In this document: positions 1 through 5,718 of the stretch, piece by piece
How the letters are laid out: every line of letters begins with the position of its first letter
How positions within the stretch are numbered: position 1 is the stretch's first letter
Assembly: GCA_051880495.1 (NCBI GenBank)
Contig: JBJEOB010000161.1
Location: forward strand, 1 to 28,411
Direction of reading: 5' to 3'
DNA from: MGBC120314 sp051880495
GTDB lineage: Bacteria; Bacillota; Clostridia; Lachnospirales; Lachnospiraceae
Length of the DNA: 28,411 nt
The notes under the pieces: generated by a model
What the model was told of the DNA's origin: nothing
What the model saw: only the letters and a program-made list of their open reading frames with translations
The model's database searches: none
Made by a program: the position numbers and the translations under genes

Positions 1-1072
1 GACGGTTAAATCCTTCAATAGCATTTGTTGTATAAATCAGGCGTCTTACGGCTTCTGGATACTTGAAATAAGTGGAAAGCGTTGCCCAGTTATCATACCA
101 GGATTTGTAGATTTTCGGGTACTTGGAATCCCATTTATCCTTAAATGATTCCAGCTCGTTCAAAGCAGTTTCTTCTGTCGGAGCAGCATATACAAGCTTT
201 AAATCTGCCATAAGCTTTTTGATATCTTTGTAAGATACAAACTTGGTTGAGTTCCGGATCTGGTGAATGATACACTGCTGGATTTCTGTTTTCGGATAAA
301 CGGCTTCTATTGCCTGCGGAAATCCATTCAGTCCATCAACGCATGCTATCAGGATATCTTCAACACCTCTGTTTTTGAGCCCATTCATTATGGATAACCA
401 GAATTTGGCACTTTCATTTTCTCCCACATACATTCCAAGGACGTCCTTCTTTCCATTCATATCAATACCGAGAGCTATGTAAACGGCACGCTTTACAATG
501 CGTCCCTCGCTTCGTACATGATAGTGGATAGCATCCATGAATACTACTGCATAGACCTCCTCCAGAGGTCGCTCCTGCCATTCCTTGACAATTGGAAGGA
601 TTTTATCCGTGATTCTGCTGACTGTACTGTCGGAGATATCCATGTCATAGAGTTCTTTCATATGTGACTCAATATCGCCTGTAGTCATGCCTTTTGCATA
701 CATAGAAAGTATTTTTTCTTCCATGTCTTGGGTTATGGTATTCTGGTACTTTTTGATAAGCTGCGGTTCATATTCACCGTTGCGATCGCGTGGAATTGCA
801 ATCTCCATATCCCCATAGCTGGTATGCATGGTCTTCTGAGAATGCCCGTTGCGGCTGTTTTCGGTATCTTTATTCCGATAATCATACTTGGAATAACCGA
901 GTTCTTCGTCAAGTTCCTCATCCAGAGCACCTTCCAGAAGAACAGACATCATGTCCCGCATAACGGCATTTACATCCGTTCCGTTTTTGATGCTGATATC
1001 ATTGTTTTTCAGATAGTCACGCATCATTTCTCTCATTGCTGCTTTTTGTGGGCTGTCATTTTTTCTTGCCAT
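1..1072 (-). CDS. IS256-family (mutator-type) transposase, C-terminus outside window
   Basis: Cut-and-copy DDE transposase of the IS256/MULE group, which moves its own insertion sequence. The reading frame is open from ATG at 1072 to the left edge (357 residues seen; family usually about 390-410). The three catalytic acidic residues are visible: D180 in VFMDAIHYH, D246 in IACVDGLNG and E353 in TTNAIEGFNR. The Cys/His pair CIIHQIRN lies between the last two, as is usual in this family. The N-terminal part holds the DNA-binding helices (about 1-150). GGAGG at 1081-1085 precedes the start by about 8 bases. No stop or frameshift is seen in the visible part, so the enzyme may be active. An inverted repeat covers the ribosome binding site (separate entry). 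Confidence 0.95.
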   Translation of the reverse strand, partial: MARKNDSPQKAAMREMMRDYLKNNDISIKNGTDVNAVMRDMMSVLLEGALDEELDEELGYSKYDYRNKDTENSRNGHSQKTMHTSYGDMEIAIPRDRNGEYEPQLIKKYQNTITQDMEEKILSMYAKGMTTGDIESHMKELYDMDISDSTVSRITDKILPIVKEWQERPLEEVYAVVFMDAIHYHVRSEGRIVKRAVYIALGIDMNGKKDVLGMYVGENESAKFWLSIMNGLKNRGVEDILIACVDGLNGFPQAIEAVYPKTEIQQCIIHQIRNSTKFVSYKDIKKLMADLKLVYAAPTEETALNELESFKDKWDSKYPKIYKSWYDNWATLSTYFKYPEAVRRLIYTTNAIEGFNR

Positions 1073-1081
1073 AAATAAAAC

Positions 1082-1119
1082 CTCCAAACTGAATAATTTT
1101 ATCTTACATCAGTTTGAAG
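1082..1119 (-). promoter_or_regulatory. Hairpin covering the transposase ribosome binding site
   Basis: On the minus strand, CTTCAAACTGA (1119-1109) can pair with TCAGTTTGGAG (1092-1082) over 11 positions with one G-T wobble and a 16-base loop. The 3' arm contains the GGAG of the transposase ribosome binding site. A transcript entering from outside the element would carry both arms and hide the site, whereas one starting inside the loop or 3' arm would not. This is a recognised way for insertion sequences to limit read-through expression. The pairing is seen in the sequence; the function is inferred. Confidence 0.6.
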
Positions 1120-1148
1120 GTTTACACAAATTTTAGGACACTCCCGAG

Positions 1149-1485
1149 TACCGATTATCGAGAATCATCATAACAATTCTTATGATGATTGTTTCGTTTA
1201 TCATGCTCATTAACGAAGACATTTCGGTCAAGATTTTTGGAATGAGTCTTTTTACTTCAGATTCTTTATTACATTGCTTTACTGAGCGCGCTTTTGGCAG
1301 CAGCATACATCCCTTTGTTGATTTTCAATTCTATTACAGACGTAATACCTTATTCCAACGAACTAGGGATTGCTGCCGGCCAGGCGATGCTCACTATTTT
1401 GATAGGTTCTTCATTCTTGGTTTTTGCAATCATTCCATATTTTCAAACATTGATTGTGTTAGGTCTTAGAAAGCTTCATTCCTAA
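1149..1485 (+). pseudogene. Frameshifted remnant of an integral membrane protein
   Basis: Starting directly at the insertion-sequence border, one frame reads YRLSRIIITILMMIVSFIML up to about 1250. A second frame then takes over and ends at TAA 1483-1485 with residues such as LLQILYYIALLSALLAAAY and LTILIGSSFLVFAIIPYFQT. Joined, the two give about 110 residues with three or four hydrophobic segments and a short basic tail, as in the C-terminal end of a multi-pass membrane protein. There is no start codon with a ribosome binding site, the 5' end is missing at the IS edge, and a frameshift near 1243-1255 is needed to join the halves. No family can be named with confidence; an ABC-2-type permease is one possibility. 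Confidence 0.55.
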
Positions 1486-1618
1486 ACATCGCCTTTCTTT
1501 AAATTATATTCTTTCACGACACTTTTATTTAATCTGTCAGCCTCCACTACAAATCCGTTTTAATAATAAATTGAGAAAAAATACACACAGAAAGATAACA
1601 CTGAGCGGATTTTTTCAA

Positions 1619-2359
1619 TTAATTAATCATCTCCAATATTTCCTCGCACAAAGCTGTAAACTTTGGGTCGGTCTCATCTTCCGGTGCTGTAAGTATTTCC
1701 TCCAGCATCTCCTCCCCTACAGGAAACGTCTCAAGAAAAGCAAAACAAGACATATCCAAAACAGCATCAAGTTCTCTGTTATTACCAAGTCGCATATTGT
1801 CATTCTTATATTCATCCACATCCTGATAAATATCTCTAATGTTTCTTACAACACCGGCAATAGACGAAAGCTTCATTTCTACAGAAATATTACTCCTAAC
1901 ACTATCCGCTGTTGCTTCCAGATAGTATTTGAGATTATCATAAGCATTATAAACATTTGCTATCTCATTGTATTTCCTATATGAGCTGTTATAATCCAGG
2001 TTCTTATAAAAGTTATAAAAATCCTCATACGCATCATTTGCCAGATACTCTTCCATAATCTGCTTATTTTCTTTTTCAGTTTCAATCTGCCTGTTTTTTT
2101 CTATTCCCCTAAGCCAAAAGCTAATGCCCCAAAATACTACTATAAGTACAAGTGCACCCAAAGCAAACATCATAATCTTTTTGGTATACTTTGAAAGCTT
2201 TTTCTCGGGAAGATGCTTTATCTGTTCCCGCTCTTCAATAAGCTTATCTATTTTTTCATAATAGTTTTTCTGGACTGCTGCCGTATTTTCATAACCACAG
2301 AAAGGACATTTTGTTAGTTCCCCGGAAAATTCTGCACCACAGTTATTACATTTAAGCAT
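1619..2359 (-). CDS. Zinc-ribbon membrane protein of unknown function
   Basis: Unrecognised 246-residue protein with three visible parts. Residues 1-25 form a zinc ribbon with CxxC knuckles C4/C7 and C18/C21. Next is a charged linker rich in Lys and Glu (about 30-60). One membrane segment (about 62-83) follows, then a long acidic, Tyr- and Asn-rich domain (about 90-246) that should be on the far side of the membrane. The same layout appears in the gene at 2829-3557, and the one between them has the same layout without the ribbon, so the three look like diverged paralogues. The start is supported by GGAG about 9 bases upstream. It is probably co-transcribed with the two genes before it (18-base gap). 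Function is unknown; zinc-ribbon plus membrane-helix proteins of this kind are common in Firmicutes and often surface-related. Confidence 0.75.
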   Translation of the reverse strand: MLKCNNCGAEFSGELTKCPFCGYENTAAVQKNYYEKIDKLIEEREQIKHLPEKKLSKYTKKIMMFALGALVLIVVFWGISFWLRGIEKNRQIETEKENKQIMEEYLANDAYEDFYNFYKNLDYNSSYRKYNEIANVYNAYDNLKYYLEATADSVRSNISVEMKLSSIAGVVRNIRDIYQDVDEYKNDNMRLGNNRELDAVLDMSCFAFLETFPVGEEMLEEILTAPEDETDPKFTALCEEILEMIN

Positions 2360-2377
2360 AAAAAATCTCCTCTACGT

Positions 2378-2836
2378 CTAGTTTTCTTCTTTCACCAACT
2401 CCAGTAAATAATCATAGTGAGGTTCATTTTCAAAATAGGTTGTATTATTTCTGATGTGCTCCATATTGTCCACACATTCAGCAATTTTTTCATCATACAA
2501 ATCAGTATTGTTTTTGTTATCATAGCCTCTGGCAATTACCAAATCCATATAGTTGTTATAAAACTCCACAAACTCCTTATATCTGGCATATTCAGGCTCT
2601 GCCACCTTTTCCTGCCCATATAGGTATGAAAGCGTATCAAAATAATCTACACACTGACCATATTCGCCTCTGGCAAGCCTATACTCCAGAGAAGCATCAG
2701 ATCTGTCAATTTCACTTATATCATCCCATGTTGCTAAAACCAGCCCATAAATCATAAAAATCAGAACAATCGAGATAACGCACTGGATTATTACTTTATG
2801 TACCTGCACTTTTTGTTCCCGGGCTTTTTTATTCAT
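2378..2836 (-). CDS. Small single-pass membrane protein, ribbon-less relative of its neighbours
   Basis: Unrecognised 152-residue protein beginning MNKKAREQK. I place the start at 2836, not at the upstream in-frame ATG (2857), because GGAGGTG lies 8 bases before it. That start overlaps the 3' end of the preceding gene by 8 bases, which suggests translational coupling. One membrane helix (about residues 15-36, IIQCVISIVLIFMIYGLVLA) is followed by an acidic, Tyr-rich domain with repeated YxxYVxFYNNY-like stretches resembling the outer domains of both neighbours. It has no zinc ribbon. The context implies a three-gene unit whose products may work together. No enzyme motif is visible. Confidence 0.75.
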   Translation of the reverse strand: MNKKAREQKVQVHKVIIQCVISIVLIFMIYGLVLATWDDISEIDRSDASLEYRLARGEYGQCVDYFDTLSYLYGQEKVAEPEYARYKEFVEFYNNYMDLVIARGYDNKNNTDLYDEKIAECVDNMEHIRNNTTYFENEPHYDYLLELVKEEN

Positions 2837-3557
2837 TAGGCAGCACCTCCAATACATATTCTTTCAGTACATCCTCTTTTTTATAATCATATTCATCCAA
2901 ATCAGATAGCATCTCTTCCGGAATATTTAATATTCCTGTAAAAAGCATATAGATTTCATCCTGATAAGGCTTAATCCTGTTAGCATTCTCTTCTGAAACC
3001 TCGTTATAATAACTTGAAATGTGACATGTCAAAACGCCATATCCGTCATCTACGCATCTTTCCAGATACATTTTGTTATATTGGTCATCTAACATATAGT
3101 TATCATAAGCCTTTATAAAATCAAGTCTGGTTTTATGATACTCATACCACAAAAGCGCCATCTGACTATACTCGTATAATCCCTCTTCACCAAACATCCC
3201 ATGCTCATGCATATATGTATGTAATTCCTCATAATCTCCCTTATTGTATAACTCTTTTACAGTATTGACACTTCCTTTGGGCTTACTGACACTATTATCA
3301 CTCAACATATAGAAAATAAACGAAACAACCAAAAGAACAATAACTACTGCCGTCATAATTATATTTATACGTTTGTGAAGTTTATAAAATCGCCAGGCTC
3401 TGGTCTTTTTTAGCTCTTCCTGACTGAGCTTTTCGTTATATTTTTTTAACTTATCCAAAGTACTGCTACGTGTTTTGGCAATTTTATTTTCGCTGCCACA
3501 ATATGGACATTTTTCAACATCAAGACCCATCTGTGCACCACAATTTTTACACTTCAT
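2829..3557 (-). CDS. Zinc-ribbon membrane protein of unknown function
   Basis: First gene of the three-gene minus-strand unit, 242 residues, unrecognised. A zinc ribbon at the N-terminus (C3, C6, C17, C20; MKCKNCGAQMG) is followed by a basic, helical linker (about 28-62). One membrane helix (about 65-86, ending VVSFIFYMLS) and an outer domain (about 95-242) complete it. The outer domain contains several YxxY and YDNYM stretches, as does the next gene. Its stop codon lies inside the start region of the downstream gene. Paralogy with 1619-2359 is visible from the shared order of ribbon, linker, helix and acidic Tyr-rich domain. The 167 bases upstream (3558-3724) contain no gene I can support. 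Confidence 0.75.
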   Translation of the reverse strand: MKCKNCGAQMGLDVEKCPYCGSENKIAKTRSSTLDKLKKYNEKLSQEELKKTRAWRFYKLHKRINIIMTAVVIVLLVVSFIFYMLSDNSVSKPKGSVNTVKELYNKGDYEELHTYMHEHGMFGEEGLYEYSQMALLWYEYHKTRLDFIKAYDNYMLDDQYNKMYLERCVDDGYGVLTCHISSYYNEVSEENANRIKPYQDEIYMLFTGILNIPEEMLSDLDEYDYKKEDVLKEYVLEVLPNE

Positions 3558-3724
3558 ATCTAATTATTCTCCATCAACGCTCATTGTTACCAAGCCAATT
3601 CGTATATCTCTTTCCCATTGAAAAACACTGCAAGTCAGGACCAGAGAATACGAAAGATTATTCCGTTTGCCTGCTCTTCCTCGTAAATATTCACATCCGC
3701 AAGGAAGCTCTTCATAAAAGTTTT

Positions 3725-3988
3725 CTAATTAACATTATACAATCTTGTTTCTACTGCTTCAATGCAAATTTCAATTTCTTCTGTTGAACGATGCACCATT
3801 TTTGGTGGATCATTCAAGTCAAACTGCTTCAATGGTGACCAGCTTTCATATCCGTCACTGTACCTTACATGATATCCTTCATCTTTCGGATTCTCATTCT
3901 CCGGTATCACCCATCCACGATAATAATTGTATTCTCCTCTTGTCATTGGTTCTGCTTCAATAATTTTTGTGCCTATGTACTGTTCCAT
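3725..3988 (-). pseudogene. N-terminal module of a phage DUF2829/Tad2-linked protein, broken at a 36-bp repeat
   Basis: The first 55 or so residues (MEQYIGTKIIEAEPMTRG, then GYESWSPLKQF) match from memory the N-terminal module that precedes the DUF2829 (Tad2-like) domain in phage and mobile-element proteins. In those proteins SWSPxxxFExAYR leads directly into that domain. Here SWSPLKQFD runs instead into a 36-bp repeat that is translated in frame as LNDPPKMVHRST, then 16 unrelated residues and a stop. The DUF2829 domain is absent. I choose the ATG at 3988 (87 residues) over 4000 because GGAG sits about 7 bases upstream and family members start MxQYIG. It is probably non-functional in its original role, or a chimera. 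Confidence 0.6.
3783..3818 (-). repeat. 36-bp imperfect palindrome, copy 1
   Basis: Exact match to the copies at 4458 and 5296. On the plus strand it begins GTTGAACGATGCACC, has a central T5 tract, and ends GGATCATTCAAG. Fifteen-base arms pair with two mismatches around a four-base loop. Read on the minus strand, one mismatch becomes a G-U pair, so the minus-strand RNA folds better, matching the direction of the surrounding genes. This copy lies in frame inside the reading frame at 3725-3988, adding 12 codons. Confidence 0.95.
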
Positions 3989-4110
3989 TTTTTTCTCCAT
4001 TCTATTGATTTTTTTGTGAATATCACATATAATAAATATAGATATCTATTAAAGAGGCTTTACGTGACCCACTTGAATGTTATACATTCGGGTTGCGTCC
4101 GGCTTCTTTT

Positions 4111-4488
4111 TTATTTCCTTGATACTATTTTCAATATGCTACTTTTTTCAATTATCATTATTGTTTTTACTTTTCTTGTATTCGGTGCACCAAATATTTT
4201 TTCTACCTGATGCTCTATGTCTACATATTCCAATCCCGAATGCGTTATATCTATTATAAAATTCTCTGCCTGTTCTAATTTTCTCTTTATGGCATCTCTA
4301 ACACAATCCTTGCCTATACCTTTTAATTCTTTTAAATCCCAGCGTTCTCCGTTAATCGTGTAATCTGGTGTATGAACACCTTTGTAAATTCCTTTAACCT
4401 CTGGTACCAAACAAATTATGCCACCAAATGTACGTTTCAACAAGTCAGCCACTTCTAGTTGAACGATGCACCATTTTTGGTGGATCAT
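4111..4488 (-). pseudogene. Orphan C-terminal toxin domain, CdiA-type tRNase/PD-(D/E)XK-like nuclease fragment
   Basis: The 125-codon frame opens inside a 36-bp repeat (MIHQKWCIVQ is repeat-derived) and has no ribosome binding site, so it is a fragment and not a complete gene. From about residue 12 the sequence (LEVADLLKRTFGG, HTPDYTINGERWDLKELKG, KLEQAENFIIDIT) resembles the C-terminal nuclease tips of contact-dependent inhibition and other polymorphic toxins. A PD(41-42)...D51-L-K53 arrangement fits a PD-(D/E)XK-like active site. The toxin frame differs from the LNDPPKMVHRST frame in which the other two repeat copies are read, so it is not simply fused to that peptide. No immunity gene is evident downstream. 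The family name is from memory and moderately sure. Confidence 0.6.
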
Positions 4489-4493
4489 TCAAG
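4458..4493 (-). repeat. 36-bp imperfect palindrome, copy 2
   Basis: Identical over 36 bases to copies 1 and 3. On its upstream (minus-strand) side it cuts a small phage-like membrane gene after VTE, supplying that gene's stop codon. On its downstream side lies the toxin fragment 4111-4488. The two flanking pieces are not halves of one gene, so this is a junction and not a simple insertion into a single gene. Confidence 0.95.
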
Positions 4494-4643
4494 CTCTGTA
4501 ACCCATGCGATACCCATTTCAACACATGGTTCCCTGCCAAATGCAGACAACAAAAAAGGAACCATCCCGTTGATAGTTCCTAAAATCAAAAGCCACTTAA
4601 CAGCTTTCTTCGTGAATGTATTAAATTTTTTTGGTCTTGCCAT
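4485..4643 (-). pseudogene. Truncated small phage-type membrane protein
   Basis: A 52-residue frame beginning MARPKKFNTFTKKAV, with AGAGGA about 8 bases upstream of ATG 4643. One hydrophobic segment (WLLILGTINGMVPFLLSAF) is followed by REPCVEMGIAWVTE. From memory this resembles a family of small phage/mobile-element membrane proteins that continue after VTE with a second hydrophobic stretch (IVAVILGY-like). Here the 36-bp repeat begins immediately and adds two codons and TGA, so the second helix is lost. It overlaps the end of the small Cys-rich gene 4621-4770, as expected of tightly packed phage genes. Confidence 0.55.
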
Positions 4644-4770
4644 TCTCTTTTCCTCTGACTTCTTTGCAATCCTGATAACAATACCTTTTATACTTCTTAC
4701 ACCATGCTCGGTAAATGCATGAACATGATGTTGGATGCACTTCTTTTATCTCACTATATTCACATTGCAT
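4621..4770 (-). CDS. Small cysteine-rich phage-type protein (49 aa)
   Basis: A complete short frame starting MQCEYSEIKEVHPTSC and containing six Cys (C3, C16, C18, C24, C31, C35), Tyr and Lys in abundance. AGGAAGG precedes ATG 4770 by about 7 bases. It overlaps the next gene (start 4643) by 23 bases in another frame. Compact overlapping small genes with such composition are typical of phage accessory regions. No function is known to me; the Cys pairs could bind a metal. Its survival upstream of a truncated gene suggests the piece of DNA arrived as a unit. Confidence 0.5.
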   Translation of the reverse strand: MQCEYSEIKEVHPTSCSCIYRAWCKKYKRYCYQDCKEVRGKENGKTKKI

Positions 4771-4796
4771 ATTTCAGCCTTCCTATTTTTGAGCAT

Positions 4797-4829
4797 TAAA
4801 AAAGCACCCTGCATTGTCTGCAAAGTGCT
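4797..4829 (-). terminator. Rho-independent terminator after the immunity gene
   Basis: On the minus strand AGCACTTTGCA and TGCAGGGTGCT form an 11-pair stem (two G-U) with loop GACAA, followed by TTTTTTA. It begins two bases after the stop codon at 4832 and ends transcription of the toxin-immunity pair. Confidence 0.85.
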
Positions 4830-4831
4830 AT

Positions 4832-5071
4832 CTAATACCACATAATTATTTTTTCTTTTGGAATGTCATCTTCCATCATTATTTTCTTCAATGCATCCTC
4901 TGCATGTTTCAAATACATTGGTAAAGGGCTATCCAACTTTGAAGCCTGTGAATCAACAACCTTTCCACTGTCAATATCAATAGAAATGCTTCCTAATTCG
5001 CCACTGCTTTCAGGATCATATTCTGCTGAAATGATGTTATTATTCTTTTTTATATTTTTCAATTTTAGCAT
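4832..5071 (-). CDS. Putative immunity protein for the adjacent toxin domain
   Basis: Small acidic protein of 79 residues (MLKLKNIKKNNNI...EKIIMWY). I choose ATG 5071 over GTG 5080 because AGGTG lies 6 bases before it. It overlaps the end of the toxin fragment 5040-5330 by 32 bases in another frame, the usual close coupling of a polymorphic toxin tip with its immunity gene. Its size, charge and the C-terminal MWY resemble small immunity proteins seen beside this toxin domain in Firmicutes (from memory). It should act in the cytoplasm by binding the toxin. It has an intact frame, its own terminator and no obvious defect, so it may still protect the host although the toxin piece is partial. Confidence 0.6.
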   Translation of the reverse strand: MLKLKNIKKNNNIISAEYDPESSGELGSISIDIDSGKVVDSQASKLDSPLPMYLKHAEDALKKIMMEDDIPKEKIIMWY

Positions 5072-5330
5072 AATATTCACCTGCTTCCTTTGCGTAATTA
5101 TATTTCTGTGATGCCTGCAAATGGGATTCTGCCTGTGTTAGTCCTTTTTGCATCAATTTTCTTTCATATATTTCATGATTCAACATAGTAATATCATGCT
5201 GTTCAGGCTTTCCTTCTGTTAATCTTCGCCATGATTCAGCCATCATATAATCAGGCTCAAAGTATTCTAATTCCTTACCACCTAAATCATGCTTTGTTGA
5301 ACGATGCACCATTTTTGGTGGATCATTCAA
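5040..5330 (-). pseudogene. Orphan C-terminal toxin-type domain fused to a 36-bp repeat
   Basis: A 96-codon frame whose first 12 codons are the 36-bp repeat (L/M-NDPPKMVHRST). A stop (TAA) lies two codons further upstream and there is no ribosome binding site. The rest (KHDLGGKELEYFEPDYMMAE, then EQHDITMLNHE and AESHLQASQKYNYAKEAGEY) resembles a module found at the C-terminus of Firmicute polymorphic toxins and some phage head-associated proteins. H45-D46, H52-E53 and H70 are candidate catalytic or metal-binding residues. The missing N-terminal trafficking part makes this an orphan tip. Immediate coupling to a small acidic gene supports the toxin-immunity reading. The exact family name is not known to me. 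Confidence 0.55.
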
Positions 5331-5331
5331 G
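5296..5331 (-). repeat. 36-bp imperfect palindrome, copy 3 (nearest cas2)
   Basis: Third identical copy. It begins 77 AT-rich bases past the restored cas2 stop (5409), which is where a leader and first CRISPR repeat would be expected. The distances to copies 2 and 1 (802 and 639 bases between repeats) are far beyond normal spacer length. It opens the toxin frame 5040-5330. Confidence 0.95.
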
Positions 5332-5408
5332 TCTTATATTTTGTACCTTGTCAAATCAATATCACTATATATTGTTTTTTAAAGATGCATTCTTCATAAC
5401 ACTTAAAA

Positions 5409-5718
5409 TTATATCATTATATGACAGTTTGTTCCCACTGTTTTTTCCTGATAATCGACATCTCCTGTCACCATATAAATATTATTATATTGCTTTTCTG
5501 TAAGTCTGAGCAATCTTACAACCCCAGTTTTTTTGGGGGGCAACTTCCTCTATTCTTCTATAGTGTTTCTCCGAGGCTTTTCTATTTTGAACCACTCTCA
5601 TAAACACTTCTGGAGCAATTCGTATATAACCATCCTTCTGAAGAAATTTTCGAAGCTTTGTATATTCTGTCTTTGTTCCCCATTTATCTGTTGGACTAAG
5701 GATTACTATTAATCTCAT
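5409..5718 (-). pseudogene. cas2: CRISPR-associated Cas2, frameshifted in a homopolymer tract
   Basis: Cas2 is the small dimeric partner that scaffolds Cas1 in spacer integration. The N-terminal part reads MRLIVILSPTDKWGTKTEY and LRKFLQKDGYIRIAPEVFMR, then EKHYRRIEEVAP, typical of Cas2 with its ferredoxin-like fold. At the minus-strand run C6A7 (about 5528-5540) the frame slips and ends at 5485. One base fewer restores KTGVVRLLRLTEKQYNN and a stop at 5409, giving about 103 residues, a normal length. Whether the slip is biological or a sequencing error in the homopolymer cannot be told here. It overlaps the end of cas1 by 4 bases, as in a native adaptation operon. Confidence 0.85.

Larger units (their letters stand above)
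1..1145 (-). mobile_element. IS256-family insertion sequence, one end (partial)
   Basis: One end of an IS256-family element; the other end lies outside the window. The transposase reads off the left edge. Beyond its start codon the sequence carries the terminal motif TTTACACAAATTTTAGGACA followed by CTCCC (about 1121-1145), which read outward-in resembles IS256-type terminal repeats (GGGAGTGTCCTAAAA...). The exact end (about 1143-1146) is inferred because the partner repeat and the 8-9 bp target duplication cannot be seen. The element abuts a truncated membrane-protein gene, so it probably inserted into or next to that gene. Confidence 0.85.

Noticed and set aside
728..1078. Plus-strand frame of 116 codons over the transposase
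   Set aside because: It is antisense to an intact IS256 transposase with all catalytic residues.
3558..3724. Minus-strand open stretch ending just before the zinc-ribbon gene (ENFYEELPCGCEYLRG...)
   Set aside because: It has no start codon with a ribosome binding site and no recognisable similarity. It may be a piece of a lost gene but cannot be supported.
4068..4090. A fourth repeat copy near CACTTGAATG
   Set aside because: Only seven bases (TTGAATG) match the repeat and the rest differs.
3783..5331. Calling the three 36-bp repeats a CRISPR array
   Set aside because: The intervals are 639 and 802 bases and contain genes, whereas spacers are about 30-40 bases. The repeat is also palindromic over its whole length, unlike most type II repeats. 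Kept as repeats, with the CRISPR link stated only as a hypothesis.
5332..5408. CRISPR leader or tracrRNA between cas2 and the first repeat
   Set aside because: The 77 bases are AT-rich but contain no anti-repeat pairing with the 36-mer beyond a few bases and no terminator, so no RNA gene is called.
4459..5503. Plus-strand frames across the repeats beginning MNDAPFLVDHSS
   Set aside because: They are the reverse reading of the palindrome plus antisense of the minus-strand genes. They have no ribosome binding sites and unrelated downstream residues.
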